NCBI RefSeq assembly: GCF_001440415.1
Contig: NZ_LLYA01000112.1
Span: 248,001 to 312,000 of the forward strand
Origin: Bradyrhizobium retamae
GTDB lineage: Bacteria > Pseudomonadota > Alphaproteobacteria > Rhizobiales > Xanthobacteraceae
Direction: 5' to 3'
DNA length: 64,000 bases
Part shown: positions 19,437 through 28,503 of the stretch, in pieces
Layout: each line of letters opens with the position of its first letter
Position numbering within the stretch: position 1 is the stretch's first letter
The notes under the pieces: generated by a model
Seen by the model: the letters and a program-made list of their open reading frames with translations, nothing else
What the model was told of the DNA's origin: nothing
Databases searched by the model: none
Position numbers and translations under genes: made by a program

Positions 19437-20366
19437 CTAGGACCCCAGGTTGATTATCCTGCGCGCCATCCGGATGTTGGCATAATCGATCATCTTTCCA
19501 TCCAAGGTAACCGCTCCCCTGCCGATGGCCTCGGCTTCTTCCATCGCCGCGATGACCCGCCGCGCGTGCGCCAGTTCGCTATCGGATGGCCGGAAGGCGC
19601 GGAGGGTAGGTTCGATCTGGCCAGGATGGATGACCTGCTTTCCGTCGAAGCCCATCGCGGCCGCCTTGAGTGCGCTGCTCTCGGTCAACCTGGTGTCGCG
19701 GAACGCGCCGCAGGGGCCGTCGACGGCACGGAGACCGAACGCCCGCGCCGCCACGAGCACGCGCATCATAGGATATGCGAAGAGGTCTAACGGCACGCTC
19801 GGATAGCCGCTCTGAGCGGATCCCATCTGGCGATATCCTTCTGGCGAAGCCCCGATCTCCGACGATCGCGCTCCGATTGAGGCCGCGAAGTCTCCCACGC
19901 CGAGATGAAGGGCTGCGACGCTTTTGTGAGAACCGGCGAGCAGGTCGACATTGACGAGTCCCAACGCCGTTTCGATCAGCAATTCGAGTTCCATCGGCCT
20001 GGCGCGATCCGGTGCTGCGTCTTGCAGCTGATCCGCTATTCCTGTGATGTCGCTCTCCCGCTCGGCCTTCGGCACGATCACCGAATCCAGTCTGGGAAGC
20101 ACCCCCAATGCGCGGATTTCGCGCTCGATGAACGGGCTGTCGATCGCGTTTAGGCGCACCGCGACGAGCTTCTTGCCCCAATCGAGCGAGCATAGCGAAC
20201 GGACGGCCACGTCCAACGCCGCGCTCTTTTCGGAGGGTGGAACCGCATCCTCGAGATCCAGGAAGACCGCATCCGCAGCCAAGACGGCCGCTTTGGCGAC
20301 CATCTCTGACCGATGCGCAGGCACGGCCAAATACACCCGCGCCGGGCGCTGATCGACCATCGTCAT
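19437..20366 (-). CDS. HpcH/HpaI aldolase / CitE-like (acyl-CoA) lyase
   Basis: A 309-residue protein of the CitE family, TIM-barrel Mg-dependent lyases that cleave or form citramalyl-, malyl- or similar CoA esters. Visible are the early VFLDLEDAVPPSEK (acidic metal region), VRLNAIDSPF, MELELLIETALGLVN (metal Glu) and GFDGKQVIHPGQI near residue 245. The start is ATG 20366, overlapping the CoA-transferase stop as ATGA, so the two are one operon. It probably acts on the CoA ester made by that transferase. Exact substrate unknown. Confidence 0.88.
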   Translation of the reverse strand: MTMVDQRPARVYLAVPAHRSEMVAKAAVLAADAVFLDLEDAVPPSEKSAALDVAVRSLCSLDWGKKLVAVRLNAIDSPFIEREIRALGVLPRLDSVIVPKAERESDITGIADQLQDAAPDRARPMELELLIETALGLVNVDLLAGSHKSVAALHLGVGDFAASIGARSSEIGASPEGYRQMGSAQSGYPSVPLDLFAYPMMRVLVAARAFGLRAVDGPCGAFRDTRLTESSALKAAAMGFDGKQVIHPGQIEPTLRAFRPSDSELAHARRVIAAMEEAEAIGRGAVTLDGKMIDYANIRMARRIINLGS

Positions 20367-21529
20367 GGCTCCTCCGTAAGACCGAGTTCGCCGAGAATGG
20401 ATCGATTGTGCTGCCCGAGTGCCGGCACGGGATCCATCCGAGGTGAGACGCCGGGAATGGTGAGAGCCGGGAGGAAACTCATGACGGGACCGCAAGGGGT
20501 CTGCACAGTTCGTACCCGACCACGATCCCGAAGCTGTTCGTGCTGCAGAAAGGTTTCGACCGAATTCATATTCGCGTTTGCTATCGATGCCTTGTCCAGC
20601 AGCCGCAGCGCCTCTTCGCCGGTCTTGGTAGCGAAAAGATCCTCGATATGTCGCTGCAGTGCGTCCCGGTTCTGCATGCGGAGCGGATTGGTGCGGTAAA
20701 GCGGGTGGTTGGCGAAGCCCGGATCTCCGAGGACCACGGAACACAGAGCTCTCCATTCCCTGTCGTTCTGAATTCCGAAGAAGATGGTCTTGCCGTCTCC
20801 GACCCGGAAGGGACCATACGGCGCGATTGTCGCGTGCTTCGCCCCCGTTCTGGGAAGCGGTGTTCCTGTGCTGTGCGTATAGTAGGCCGGATAGCTCATC
20901 CAATCCGTAATGGAATCGAACAACGATGCCTGAAAGGCGGTCCCCTTGCCAGTCTTCTCGCGGCGGTACAGAGCCATCAGAACTCCGTTGAGAACGTACA
21001 TGCCTGTCGCGATATCCACGACGGACAGTCCGACTTTCGCGGGCTCGGCTTCCGTGCCGTTCACTGCCAGCACACCGGCCTCGCACTGGACCAAAAGGTC
21101 GTAAGCCTTTTTGTCGCTGTAGGAGCCGCCGGACCCATAGCCTGAAACGTCGCAGGCGATAATGCGTGGAAACCTTTGCACCAGTGATGCTGCGTCCAAG
21201 CCCAGCCGCTCCGCAGCGCCTGGCGCGAGATTCTGTATGAAGACATCTGCCTTCGGAAGCAATGCATCGAGAATCTTTTTGCCTTGCGGACTCTTGATGT
21301 CGATAGCCAGACTTTCCTTTGACCTGTTGGTCCAGACGAACTGGCTAGACATGCCATTCATCACGTGGTCGTAGTCCCGGCAGAAATCTCCGTCGCCTGG
21401 TCGCTCGATCTTGATGACGCGCGCTCCCCAGTCCGCAAGATGCCGGCTTGCGAGAGGCGCTGCGATCGCCTGTTCGAGGGAGACAACAGTAACTCCCGAA
21501 AGCGGCAGATCGGCGTCATTTGCATCCAT
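20363..21529 (-). CDS. class III CoA-transferase (CaiB/BaiF family)
   Basis: 388 residues with the family N-terminus LSGVTVVSLEQAIAAPLASR, LADWGARVIKIERP, NRSKESLAIDIKS and the catalytic Asp at about 144 (KKAYDLLVQCEAG). It moves CoA between carboxylic acids in the cytoplasm. It is followed by the CitE-like lyase (4-base overlap) and preceded by an SDR gene. Together they suggest activation and cleavage of a carboxylic acid imported by the divergent ABC transporter. Confidence 0.92.
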   Translation of the reverse strand: MDANDADLPLSGVTVVSLEQAIAAPLASRHLADWGARVIKIERPGDGDFCRDYDHVMNGMSSQFVWTNRSKESLAIDIKSPQGKKILDALLPKADVFIQNLAPGAAERLGLDAASLVQRFPRIIACDVSGYGSGGSYSDKKAYDLLVQCEAGVLAVNGTEAEPAKVGLSVVDIATGMYVLNGVLMALYRREKTGKGTAFQASLFDSITDWMSYPAYYTHSTGTPLPRTGAKHATIAPYGPFRVGDGKTIFFGIQNDREWRALCSVVLGDPGFANHPLYRTNPLRMQNRDALQRHIEDLFATKTGEEALRLLDKASIANANMNSVETFLQHEQLRDRGRVRTVQTPCGPVMSFLPALTIPGVSPRMDPVPALGQHNRSILGELGLTEEP

Positions 21530-21553
21530 GCGAAAGCCTCACAGTTTCCATTT

Positions 21554-22278
21554 TTATCGACCCCCAGCCATGTCGATGAGAGCGCCACTCACGTAAGACG
21601 AAGCGTCCGAGAGCAACCAGATGATGGTCTCTGCCACCTCTTCTGCCGTGCCAGCTCGACCGAGGGGTGTCTGGGCGTCAAGGATGTGAGCTCGCTGCGG
21701 ATTTCCGGAGACCGAATGAATCTCCGTATCAATAAATGCCGGGCGTATGGCATTGACTCGGATGCCAGCCGGTCCGACTTCCTTTGCCAGACCGACCGTG
21801 AGAGCGTCCATGGCTGCTTTTGAGCCGGCGTAATCGATATATTCGCCGGGCGAGCCCGTCTTTGCTGCCAGCGATGAAACGGTCACGATAGAGCCTGTCT
21901 TCATACAGCGGACGCCTCCCTGGCGCAGAGATAGGCGCCTAGAACGTTTGTATCGAACATTTTCCGCAAACGCTCGATGCCCATCTCCCGCAGGGGCGCA
22001 GCAGGAGCTACGATACCGGCATTTATGACAACTCCGTCCAGAGTTCCGAATTCGTCAACGGCCGTCCGAAAAACGCGTATGACATCAGCTTCGGAGGCAA
22101 CATCGCCCTGAACGCTGAGCGATTTTACACCTTTTGCGCCGATCTGCGCGACCACGTTTTGAGCTTCTGATTTCTTGCTCACATATGTGATTGCAACCTT
22201 CCAACCGCGCTCAGCGGCGAGAATTGCCGCAGCCTTTCCGATACCCCTGCTTCCACCAGTAATGAGAATCGACTTCAT
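21554..22278 (-). pseudogene. short-chain dehydrogenase/reductase, broken in the middle
   Basis: From ATG 22278 (ribosome site GAGGTG just upstream) the protein shows the Rossmann glycine motif TGGSRGIGKA and VINAG, and runs to LGAYLCAREASAV with a stop at 21901. The second half restarts in another frame with KTGSIVTVSSLAAK and the catalytic YAGSK (Tyr-x-x-x-Lys), ending SGALIDMAGGR. Intact relatives have about a dozen further residues between CAREA and the GSIV strand, so a small out-of-frame deletion probably split one gene. The accidental ATGA overlap makes it look like two genes. Real inactivation or a sequence error cannot be told apart here. Confidence 0.75.
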
Positions 22279-22608
22279 GCTCACCTCACCCGCTCTACCG
22301 CTGACTAACACAACAAACTTATCCAGCAAGCCGATCATAGGTCACGAGGGTCGCAGCAAAGTGTCACTGCTATCCTGGCAAATCCTTTCGGAGCACCGTA
22401 AACTATTGCCTTTCCCCCGTCCTCAGGTGACGAGACAACTTACTTCATGCTTCCACCGGTAGGTCGGCAGCCTATGAGATTACGGTCGACGCAGCTGCTC
22501 GATTTCGAAACTGGTGAGCAAAATCCAGCATAAGTGACCAGACCTCGTATTCCGGAGACGGGTAGGCACCATATTGCCGCCCTTATTTGATCGGATGTTT
22601 AACATCGG

Positions 22609-23474
22609 ATGATTGCGCCCAGCGCCGGGATCGTGTTTTTATGGCCTTGCCAGGTTGCCAAAGAGCCGCCGGTCGGGAGCGAACAGATCTTGCGTACCAA
22701 GCGCACCAAATCCGCTGAGAAGCGTTCGAAGCCCGGCCGCATTCACGCAGTGCTGACGACGCTCGGGCGAGAGATCGCTCAAGGGATTATCCCGGCCGGC
22801 GCGGTGCTGCCATCCGAACACGACCTAGAAGTCCGCCTCGGCGCCGGCCGTGGCGTGGTTCGTGAGGCGATCAAAACGTTGTCAGGAAAGGGACTTGTTA
22901 GCGTCCGGCCGCGCCACGGGACCCGTGTTTTGCCGTCGCGCGACTGGAGCCTGCTCGATCGCGACGTGTTGAACTGGCTGGTTGGCGAGGACAAACCCGA
23001 CCGCGAGTTGCTGCTGGCCATCCAGGAAGTCCGCTCAATCATTGAGCCAGCCGCTGCCTCGCTCGCTGCGATCCGCGCCACGAAGGAGGACCGGCTGCGG
23101 ATCAATGCCGCTTTGGAAGCGATGAAGAGCTCAGACAATCAGGCCGCCTCAACTGCCGCGGGACAAGGCGTTTCACCTCGCTATTCTTGACGCCACGCAC
23201 AATCCGGTGTTGCAAGGCTTTCGCGGCGCGATCGACACAATTCTGAGCGCGGTGTTTTTGGTTGCGGTCGACAGCGTCGGTGGTTGGTTCGATGGCAACC
23301 TTCCCAACCACGCCGTCGTCGCTCGCGCCATCGAAGAAGGGGGATGCCAAAAACGCCCGCAAGGCCATGGAGCAGGTCCTAGGATTCACCCATTCAAAAT
23401 TATTCAATCTGAACGCCGGCGCCCGTCACCGGAATCGTCGACTGGGCGCCCCCCGCAATCGGAGGCGAGCGTGA
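22609..23474 (+). pseudogene. GntR/FadR-family regulator, frameshifted twice
   Basis: The N-terminal winged HTH is intact (EIAQGIIPAGAVLPSEHDLE, RGVVREAIKTLSGKGLV, RPRHGTRVLP). The FCD effector domain then breaks near 23155 (continuing in another frame as KAFHLAILDATHNPVLQGF) and near 23340 (DAKNARKAMEQVLGFTHSKL). Each break looks like one extra or missing base; the second sits in a G-run. It is divergent from the SDR/CoA-transferase operon and upstream of the transporter genes, so it was probably the local regulator. Confidence 0.75.
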
Positions 23475-24242
23475 TGCGACATTGGCTCTCTTCTGCGCTT
23501 TGGTTCTGCGCTCCCTTTGCGGTCCTGATCGTCCTCTGGGCGGTTTTGGTCCCATCCTTCGACGTCAACCCGCGTTTGTTTCCTCACCTCTGTTGTTCAG
23601 GCCGGGATCGAGGGAATACAGGACGGCACCCTTGTTCAGCACATTGGTGCGAGCCTGCTGCGCGTTGCGGTGTGCACGGCGCTCGCGCTGTTGGTTGCTA
23701 TTCCTCTGGGCGTTGCCATGGGCGTCAGTCCCATTGTCTCCGGTTTCCTCACGCCCCTGTTCAGGTTTTTCTCGGTGCTGGCTGGTATCGCATGGATCCC
23801 GATTGCGACGCTGTGGTTCGGCTATGGCTTCGGCGCCATCACCTTCGTGATCTTCAATGCCGTGTTTTTCATCGTGACGTACAACACGCTGCTCGGCGTA
23901 TCAACCATCCCCCTGCATGTACGAAATGCGGCTGCATCGCTCGGTGCGGGACGATGGGCGATGTTGACCGAGGTGCTGCTGCCAGGCGCGCTTCCCAATA
24001 TCGTCACTGGCATCCGCACCGGGTTGGGCTTCGCCTGGCGCGGGTTGATCGCAGCGGAGATGATCGCCACCAACGTAGGCCTCTGCTACATGCTGTTTGT
24101 GGCGCGCGATTTCTACAAGACCGAAGTAATTGTTCTCGGCATGGTTGTGATCGGCGTGCTGTGGCTGCTGCTCGACCGACTGCTGTTGGCACCGATCGAG
24201 CGCGCCACCATCGAGCGCTGGGGCATGGTGCAGCGCGCATGA
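23474..24242 (+). pseudogene. ABC transporter permease (SsuC type), frameshifted
   Basis: Starts at ATG 23474 (MRHWLSSALWFCAPFAVLIV) with the first membrane segment. It shifts frame near 23590 and continues as GIEGIQDGTLVQHIGASLLR, then a normal permease core (IAWIPIATLWFGYGFGAIT... EVLLPGALPNIVTGIRTGLG, the EAA loop) to TGA 24242. A functional version would be about 255 residues with six membrane segments. Overlaps or abuts both neighbours in the operon. Confidence 0.8.
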
Positions 24243-24273
24243 GTCGTTTCTTCTCAATATCTGGGGCTACTGC

Positions 24274-25047
24274 GTGCGCCTGACGGCGCGCTGGCCGTCG
24301 ATCGCTTCCCTCGCCCCATTCATTCCCGTGATCGCGGCCTGGTGGATTGTCACCGAGTTGCAAATATTTCCGCGCGCGTTCCTGCCAGGTCCGATGGAGG
24401 TCGTGCGCTCGTTTGGATCGCTGGTTTATACGGGCATCCTGCCGGAGTATTTGCAGGATAGCATGGTGCGCCTCGCCGTGGGTGCGTTCTGGGGCATCGC
24501 ACTCGGCATTCCCCTCGGTATACTGGTGGGTCTCAGCCGACGCGCGCAGACGGCGCTGTGGCCGCTGTTGCTGTTCTTTCAGACCATCGGCGACATCGCC
24601 TGGCTGCCGATCCTGGTGATCTGGTTCGGCTATGGCTTGATCACGATGACGACGGTCATCGTCTACACGGTGATCTTCCCGGTGGTCCTGAACACGGTGC
24701 TGGGAGTCCGCTCAATTCCCATCGTCATGCATCGCGCCGCCCTGAGCCTCGGTGCCTCGCGGACTCGCATGCTTTGGGAAGTGGTATTGCCAGGCGCGCT
24801 CCCCAATATTGTGACCGGCCTGCGCAATGGGCTTGGCTACGGCTGGCGCGCGCTGATCGCAACAGAGATCATCGTCGGCACCAGCGGCATCGGCTTTCTC
24901 ATGTTCGACGCGCGCCGGGCCGGCTCAGTTGTTGAGATCATGCTCGGCATGATCATCCTGGGAATTCTCTGGTACATCGTCGATAGCTGGATACTGGCGC
25001 CCATCGAGCGGGCCACCGGACAGCGCTGGGGGCTGGTCACGCGGTGA
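24274..25047 (+). CDS. ABC transporter permease (SsuC/TauC type)
   Basis: 257 residues from GTG 24274, six predicted membrane segments, and the EAA-type loop EVVLPGALPNIVTGLRNGLG that docks the ATPase. It is paralogous to the upstream permease, so the pair would form a heterodimeric channel. An ATG at 24239 overlaps the previous stop but is in another frame; a one-base error would make it the true start. The stop overlaps the ATPase start (GTGA). Confidence 0.9.
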   Translation: MRLTARWPSIASLAPFIPVIAAWWIVTELQIFPRAFLPGPMEVVRSFGSLVYTGILPEYLQDSMVRLAVGAFWGIALGIPLGILVGLSRRAQTALWPLLLFFQTIGDIAWLPILVIWFGYGLITMTTVIVYTVIFPVVLNTVLGVRSIPIVMHRAALSLGASRTRMLWEVVLPGALPNIVTGLRNGLGYGWRALIATEIIVGTSGIGFLMFDARRAGSVVEIMLGMIILGILWYIVDSWILAPIERATGQRWGLVTR

Positions 25048-25802
25048 AGAATCTCAGCATCCGCAATTTGTCGAAGACGTACTTCGACCCCTACGCCGGC
25101 ACCAACGTCACCGCCGTGCACGATGTATCGCTCGACGTGCAGCAAGGCGAGTTCGTCTCCATCGTGGGGCCCTCGGGCTGCGGCAAGACCACCATCCTTA
25201 ACATGATTGCCGGTTTCATTCCTTATACCGGCGGCGAGATCCTGCTCGACGGCCGACCGGTGAATGGTCCAGGACCCGACCGCGGCGTGGTATTCCAATC
25301 GTTCGCGCTGTTTCCATGGAAGACCGTGCTGGAAAACGTCGCCTTCGGCCCAAAGATGCGCGGCGTCCACAAAGCTCAGCGCGAAAAGATCGTCCATGAA
25401 TATCTGTCGCTTGCGAAGCTGACCGAAGCGGCAGAGCGCTATCCCGTTGAGCTTTCCGGCGGCATGCAGCAGCGTGTCGGCGTGGTGCGCGCACTGGCGA
25501 ACGAGCCAGACGTGCTGCTGATGGACGAGCCGTTTGCGAGCGTCGATGCGCAGACGCGCATGACGTTGCAGGAGGAACTAACCCGGATATGGGAGGAGAA
25601 GCGGCCCACGGTCATCTTCATCACTCACGACGTTGCAGAAGCTGTTTTTCTAGCCAACCGGGTGGTGGCCCTGTCCAAGGGTCGGGTGCTGGAAGAGATT
25701 GCCGTGAACCTGCCGCGGCCTCGGGTATGGGACGACCTCAACGAGGATAACCAATTCAAGGCCCTGACAGGGCGCGTTCTTCAACTCGTGCGGTCGGCCT
25801 GA
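25044..25802 (+). CDS. ABC transporter ATPase (SsuB/TauB type)
   Basis: 252 residues from GTG 25044, overlapping the permease stop. Walker A GPSGCGKTT, Q-loop, signature LSGGMQQRVG, Walker B VLLMDEPF and the H-loop (FITHDVAEAV) are all present. It energises uptake by the two neighbouring permeases at the inner membrane. Confidence 0.95.
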   Translation: MKNLSIRNLSKTYFDPYAGTNVTAVHDVSLDVQQGEFVSIVGPSGCGKTTILNMIAGFIPYTGGEILLDGRPVNGPGPDRGVVFQSFALFPWKTVLENVAFGPKMRGVHKAQREKIVHEYLSLAKLTEAAERYPVELSGGMQQRVGVVRALANEPDVLLMDEPFASVDAQTRMTLQEELTRIWEEKRPTVIFITHDVAEAVFLANRVVALSKGRVLEEIAVNLPRPRVWDDLNEDNQFKALTGRVLQLVRSA

Positions 25803-25805
25803 ACC

Positions 25806-26129
25806 ATGGTGCGCGATGCCCTTCGATCGCGAAAGACGCATATCCTGCTGGTTGTGGCGGGCTGCTACCTTGCATGGGAGCTTTGGTTGACGATCGCCGC
25901 GCCGTTCAAGGTCGTGAACTTCGCGAGCGGTCCGGAAAAGGTGAATATACTGGTCACCCTGCCATTCCCGCCAGAGCGTTTCCACGTTCAAAGGTTTCAG
26001 ACTTACGGCAGGGTATCTGGAACACAAGAAAATGCCGTTGAAGTTCGGGGAGTGAAACGAGCGGACCTGACGACCGTCGCCCGCCCTTACTGGGTTACGC
26101 GCGTCGAGCCAATTCAACCAGGAGGATGA
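25806..26129 (+). CDS. small single-span membrane protein of the transporter operon
   Basis: 107 residues with one N-terminal membrane segment (ILLVVAGCYLAWELWLTIAA) and a soluble, probably periplasmic tail ending PYWVTRVEPIQPGG. No family recognised. It starts 3 bases after the ATPase and its stop overlaps the binding-protein start (ATGA), so it is co-translated with the transporter; it may assist it. Confidence 0.7.
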   Translation: MVRDALRSRKTHILLVVAGCYLAWELWLTIAAPFKVVNFASGPEKVNILVTLPFPPERFHVQRFQTYGRVSGTQENAVEVRGVKRADLTTVARPYWVTRVEPIQPGG

Positions 26130-27196
26130 CTCAAACGCGACGAGTTGCGATGCTGCTTTGCGTCTTGCTGTTGCTGCCGTCATTGGCACTCGCGCAAGCC
26201 AAGGATCCCATAAAACTCAAGGTCGGTATGGTTGCCGCCGTCGACATGCTGGCGCTGCCTATTGCGGTCGAGCGCGGCTTTTTCGAGAAATACGGGCTCG
26301 ACGTGACCATTGCGCGCCCTTATGCCACAGGTGTCGATGCGCTCAATGCCTTACAGGCGGGCGAGACCGACATGGTGCAGGCCGGCGTACCCGCCATCGG
26401 CGCCATCCTGCGCGGCATGGATCTGGTGTTCTTCGGCAACTTCAGCGGCAACGCCACCAAGCTCGGATCCGATGCAACACTTGCCCTGATCGCCAACGGC
26501 AACTCTGGAACAGTCAAGGGTGACCTCAAGAGCCTCAAGGGCAAGAAGATTGCGACTTCGTTCGGAACGATCAACCATCTCTACATCCTCGGTCTGCTCG
26601 AAAAGGCTGGTCTCGCGCCGACCGACGTGACACTTGTCAACACACCGCCGCCCGAGATGAACGTCGCGCTCCTTGCAAAGGGCGTGGACGCCTTCGCGTG
26701 CTGGGATCCCGTGCCGGTGATTGGCTTGAAGGACGTACCCGGCGCGATCGAGGTCATCCGTGGTGGCGATGTCATCTCCTATCTCGGCTTCAACGTCACG
26801 CTGCGTCCCTGGATGGAGAAGAACGGCGAGACCATCGAGAAATTTCTCGCCGGCGTTTCCGAGGCCGACAAGTGGATGCGCAACAATCCCAAGCAGGCCG
26901 CCGCGATCGGTACGCGCTGGATTCCGGGGTTGAAGCTCGATGTGGCCGAGACCGCAATGCAGTACAACATCCAGCAAGTGGACCGCCGCATCTCTGCGCA
27001 TAACTATCGCGCGCTGTGGAAGGCGCAGGACACACTGCAACGCCTCGGCGTGCTGAAGGCGACCTTCGATGTTAACAAGCACATTGAGCCCAAGTTTATT
27101 CTCAATGTTATGAGGACTTATCCCGAGCTGTTTTCCGACTTGCAGCCGATTCCCGCGGACGTGGCGATTACACCGGGCTTCGTGTTCAAGCCGTGA
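26126..27196 (+). CDS. ABC transporter substrate-binding protein (NMT1/SsuA-like)
   Basis: 356 residues with a Sec signal peptide (LLCVLLLLPSLALAQA, likely cleavage after ALA) and the periplasmic-binding fold of the NMT1/THI5/SsuA group (KLKVGMVAAVDMLALPIAV, LQAGETDMVQAG, GKKIATSFGTINH). A strong AGGAGG lies just before the ATG. The group binds nitrate, sulfonates, taurine, phthalate-like or pyrimidine compounds; ligand not predictable here. The divergent CoA-transferase and lyase suggest a carboxylate. Confidence 0.92.
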   Translation: MTQTRRVAMLLCVLLLLPSLALAQAKDPIKLKVGMVAAVDMLALPIAVERGFFEKYGLDVTIARPYATGVDALNALQAGETDMVQAGVPAIGAILRGMDLVFFGNFSGNATKLGSDATLALIANGNSGTVKGDLKSLKGKKIATSFGTINHLYILGLLEKAGLAPTDVTLVNTPPPEMNVALLAKGVDAFACWDPVPVIGLKDVPGAIEVIRGGDVISYLGFNVTLRPWMEKNGETIEKFLAGVSEADKWMRNNPKQAAAIGTRWIPGLKLDVAETAMQYNIQQVDRRISAHNYRALWKAQDTLQRLGVLKATFDVNKHIEPKFILNVMRTYPELFSDLQPIPADVAITPGFVFKP

Positions 27197-27204
27197 ACCT
27201 GAGG

Positions 27205-27233
27205 TGCCGCGCACCCTGTAGCCGGTGCGCGGC
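27205..27233 (+). terminator. hairpin after the transporter operon
   Basis: TGCCGCGCACC and GGTGCGCGGCA form an 11-bp stem with a 7-base loop, 9 bases after the binding-protein stop. No long T-run follows, so termination may be Rho-assisted. Confidence 0.6.
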
Positions 27234-27349
27234 AACTCAGCTTCTTGCAATCGAAGAATCGTGTTCCGAAGGCTATGTTGCGTCTGGGCATCGCTGGCGG
27301 TGTCCGCACCTGCCGCGACTACCACGCAGTGTCGATCGAACCGGTCTCT

Positions 27350-27526
27350 TCCTATCGTCTCCTCAAAAACGGGAACTTCTACGGTGTAGGCCGGAGACTT
27401 TCGGTAGATTCTCGTCAAAGTTGCCGAATTTGGGATCTCCGGAGACAGACTCTGTATGCGCAAATCCCCGTAAAATGCAGGATTTGTCTGCAAAAATTGA
27501 CCACACTCCTAGGTCGAGTGAGTGCA
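27350..27526. repeat. repeat copy C (chromosomal flank of the tRNA-Gln 3' end)
   Basis: This stretch directly precedes attL and so represents the original sequence beyond the tRNA-Gln 3' end. It resembles 19030-19200 (copy B) over about 170 bases at roughly 70 percent by eye. Confidence 0.6.
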
Positions 27527-27578
27527 TGGCTGGGGCGGGAGGGATCGAACCTCCGAATGGCGGAATCAAAATCCGCTG
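27527..27578. repeat. attL (52-bp tRNA-Gln 3' duplicate)
   Basis: Identical to 45443-45494. It contains the tRNA 3' CCA end, acceptor strand, T arm, variable region and anticodon arm through the 3' stem of the anticodon, but not the 5' half. So it is the left-hand scar, not a tRNA gene. Confidence 0.95.
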
Positions 27579-27779
27579 ATTTCTCCTTAGTTTTCAAGGC
27601 ACAAGCCGAACTTTCCCCCTTCGTTCACCCGTTGATGTTACTCATGAAATTTGCCCATTCGGAATTGCTAGCCCTCTCAGCACGTAGACGAACGCGTCAT
27701 CACCCGACATGCGTCCTCCCGGGGGTCGCGCCTTTGGCGAGAATCGACGATTATGGTCGATCAGATCGAGGGGAGTACC

Positions 27780-28368
27780 ATGCCGGACTGGGACAAAATT
27801 TTGGGGCAGCTGGCTGCCGTGAGCAACGCCCCTATCCCATTTATCGTGGCACTTCTGATCGTCGCGGCCTTCCTCTGGTGGGCCATTGATTGGAGATATA
27901 GGCACGGTGCTCGGTCACCGGGACGCCGAAATCTCTGAGTACAAAACTAAACTGAGCGGAGCGACCCCAGAGCAAGCCAAAGATAAGATCGAGTCCTTGG
28001 AACAAACCATCCGGAAAATGGTCGGAACCAGCTGGGCACCTTTAACGAGACCGCAAATCGCGAACCTTGCGGCGAAACTAAAGGAAATCCAGAAGGGCAG
28101 AGCGCAAATTATGTACGAGAACCATCTCGGCAAAGAATTGGCGCAGAACATCTTTGAAGCGTTCAGGGAAGCGGGGTGGAGTGAGGCGTGGCTAAGCACC
28201 GGCAGCGGCCTGGGTGAAGGTGTTGTTGTCGGATGGAGTTCTCGGGCAGAGGCGGTGAAGGCTGCTTTGGAGGCTGTCGCAAAACTACCAGTCTGGGCGA
28301 AAGATACAGAAAAAGAAGTTCCAGATTTAATAATCGTCGGCATCGGCATCAATGTTCGTCAGCAATAA
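27780..28368 (+). pseudogene. membrane-anchored protein with coiled coil, one-base frameshift
   Basis: From ATG 27780 (GAGGGG ribosome site) it reads MPDWDKILGQLAAVSN, one membrane segment (FIVALLIVAAFLWWAID) and WRY. An extra A near 27900 throws it out of frame; the second frame gives GTVLGHRDAEISEYKTKLSG, a coiled coil, and a C-terminal alpha/beta region ending IIVGIGINVRQQ. The fused product would be about 195 residues. The function is unknown. It lies just inside attL and is followed by a terminator. A sequence error would restore it. Confidence 0.65.
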
Positions 28369-28444
28369 CTACGCTCTGCGGCGATCGTGCTGCGGATCGT
28401 CGGCCCGGTGGTCGCTGGTCAATAGCGGCGAGAGATAAAGAAGG

Positions 28445-28471
28445 AAGGCCGCCCGATGAGGCGGCCTTTTT
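28445..28471 (+). terminator. rho-independent terminator
   Basis: AAGGCCGCC / loop CGATGA / GGCGGCCTT followed by TTTT. A perfect 9-bp GC-rich stem with a T-run, downstream of the 27780 gene and at the end of the opposite PrtN-like gene; it could serve both directions. Confidence 0.85.
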
Positions 28472-28503
28472 CATGTAGATCCCTTTTTGTTGAGGCGGGA
28501 TAC

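Noticed and set aside
21901..22338. SDR halves as two separate coupled genes
   Set aside because: The halves carry complementary parts of one Rossmann enzyme (glycine motif in one, YxxxK in the other), so the ATGA overlap is best read as an accident of a frameshift.
26351..27493. 380-residue minus-strand open frame
   Set aside because: Antisense to the periplasmic binding protein gene, which has signal peptide, ribosome site and family motifs.
27193..27579. possible protein ending in GGIEPPNGGIKIR
   Set aside because: This is the reverse reading of the tRNA-Gln fragment, a known kind of spurious translation; same at 45272-45730.
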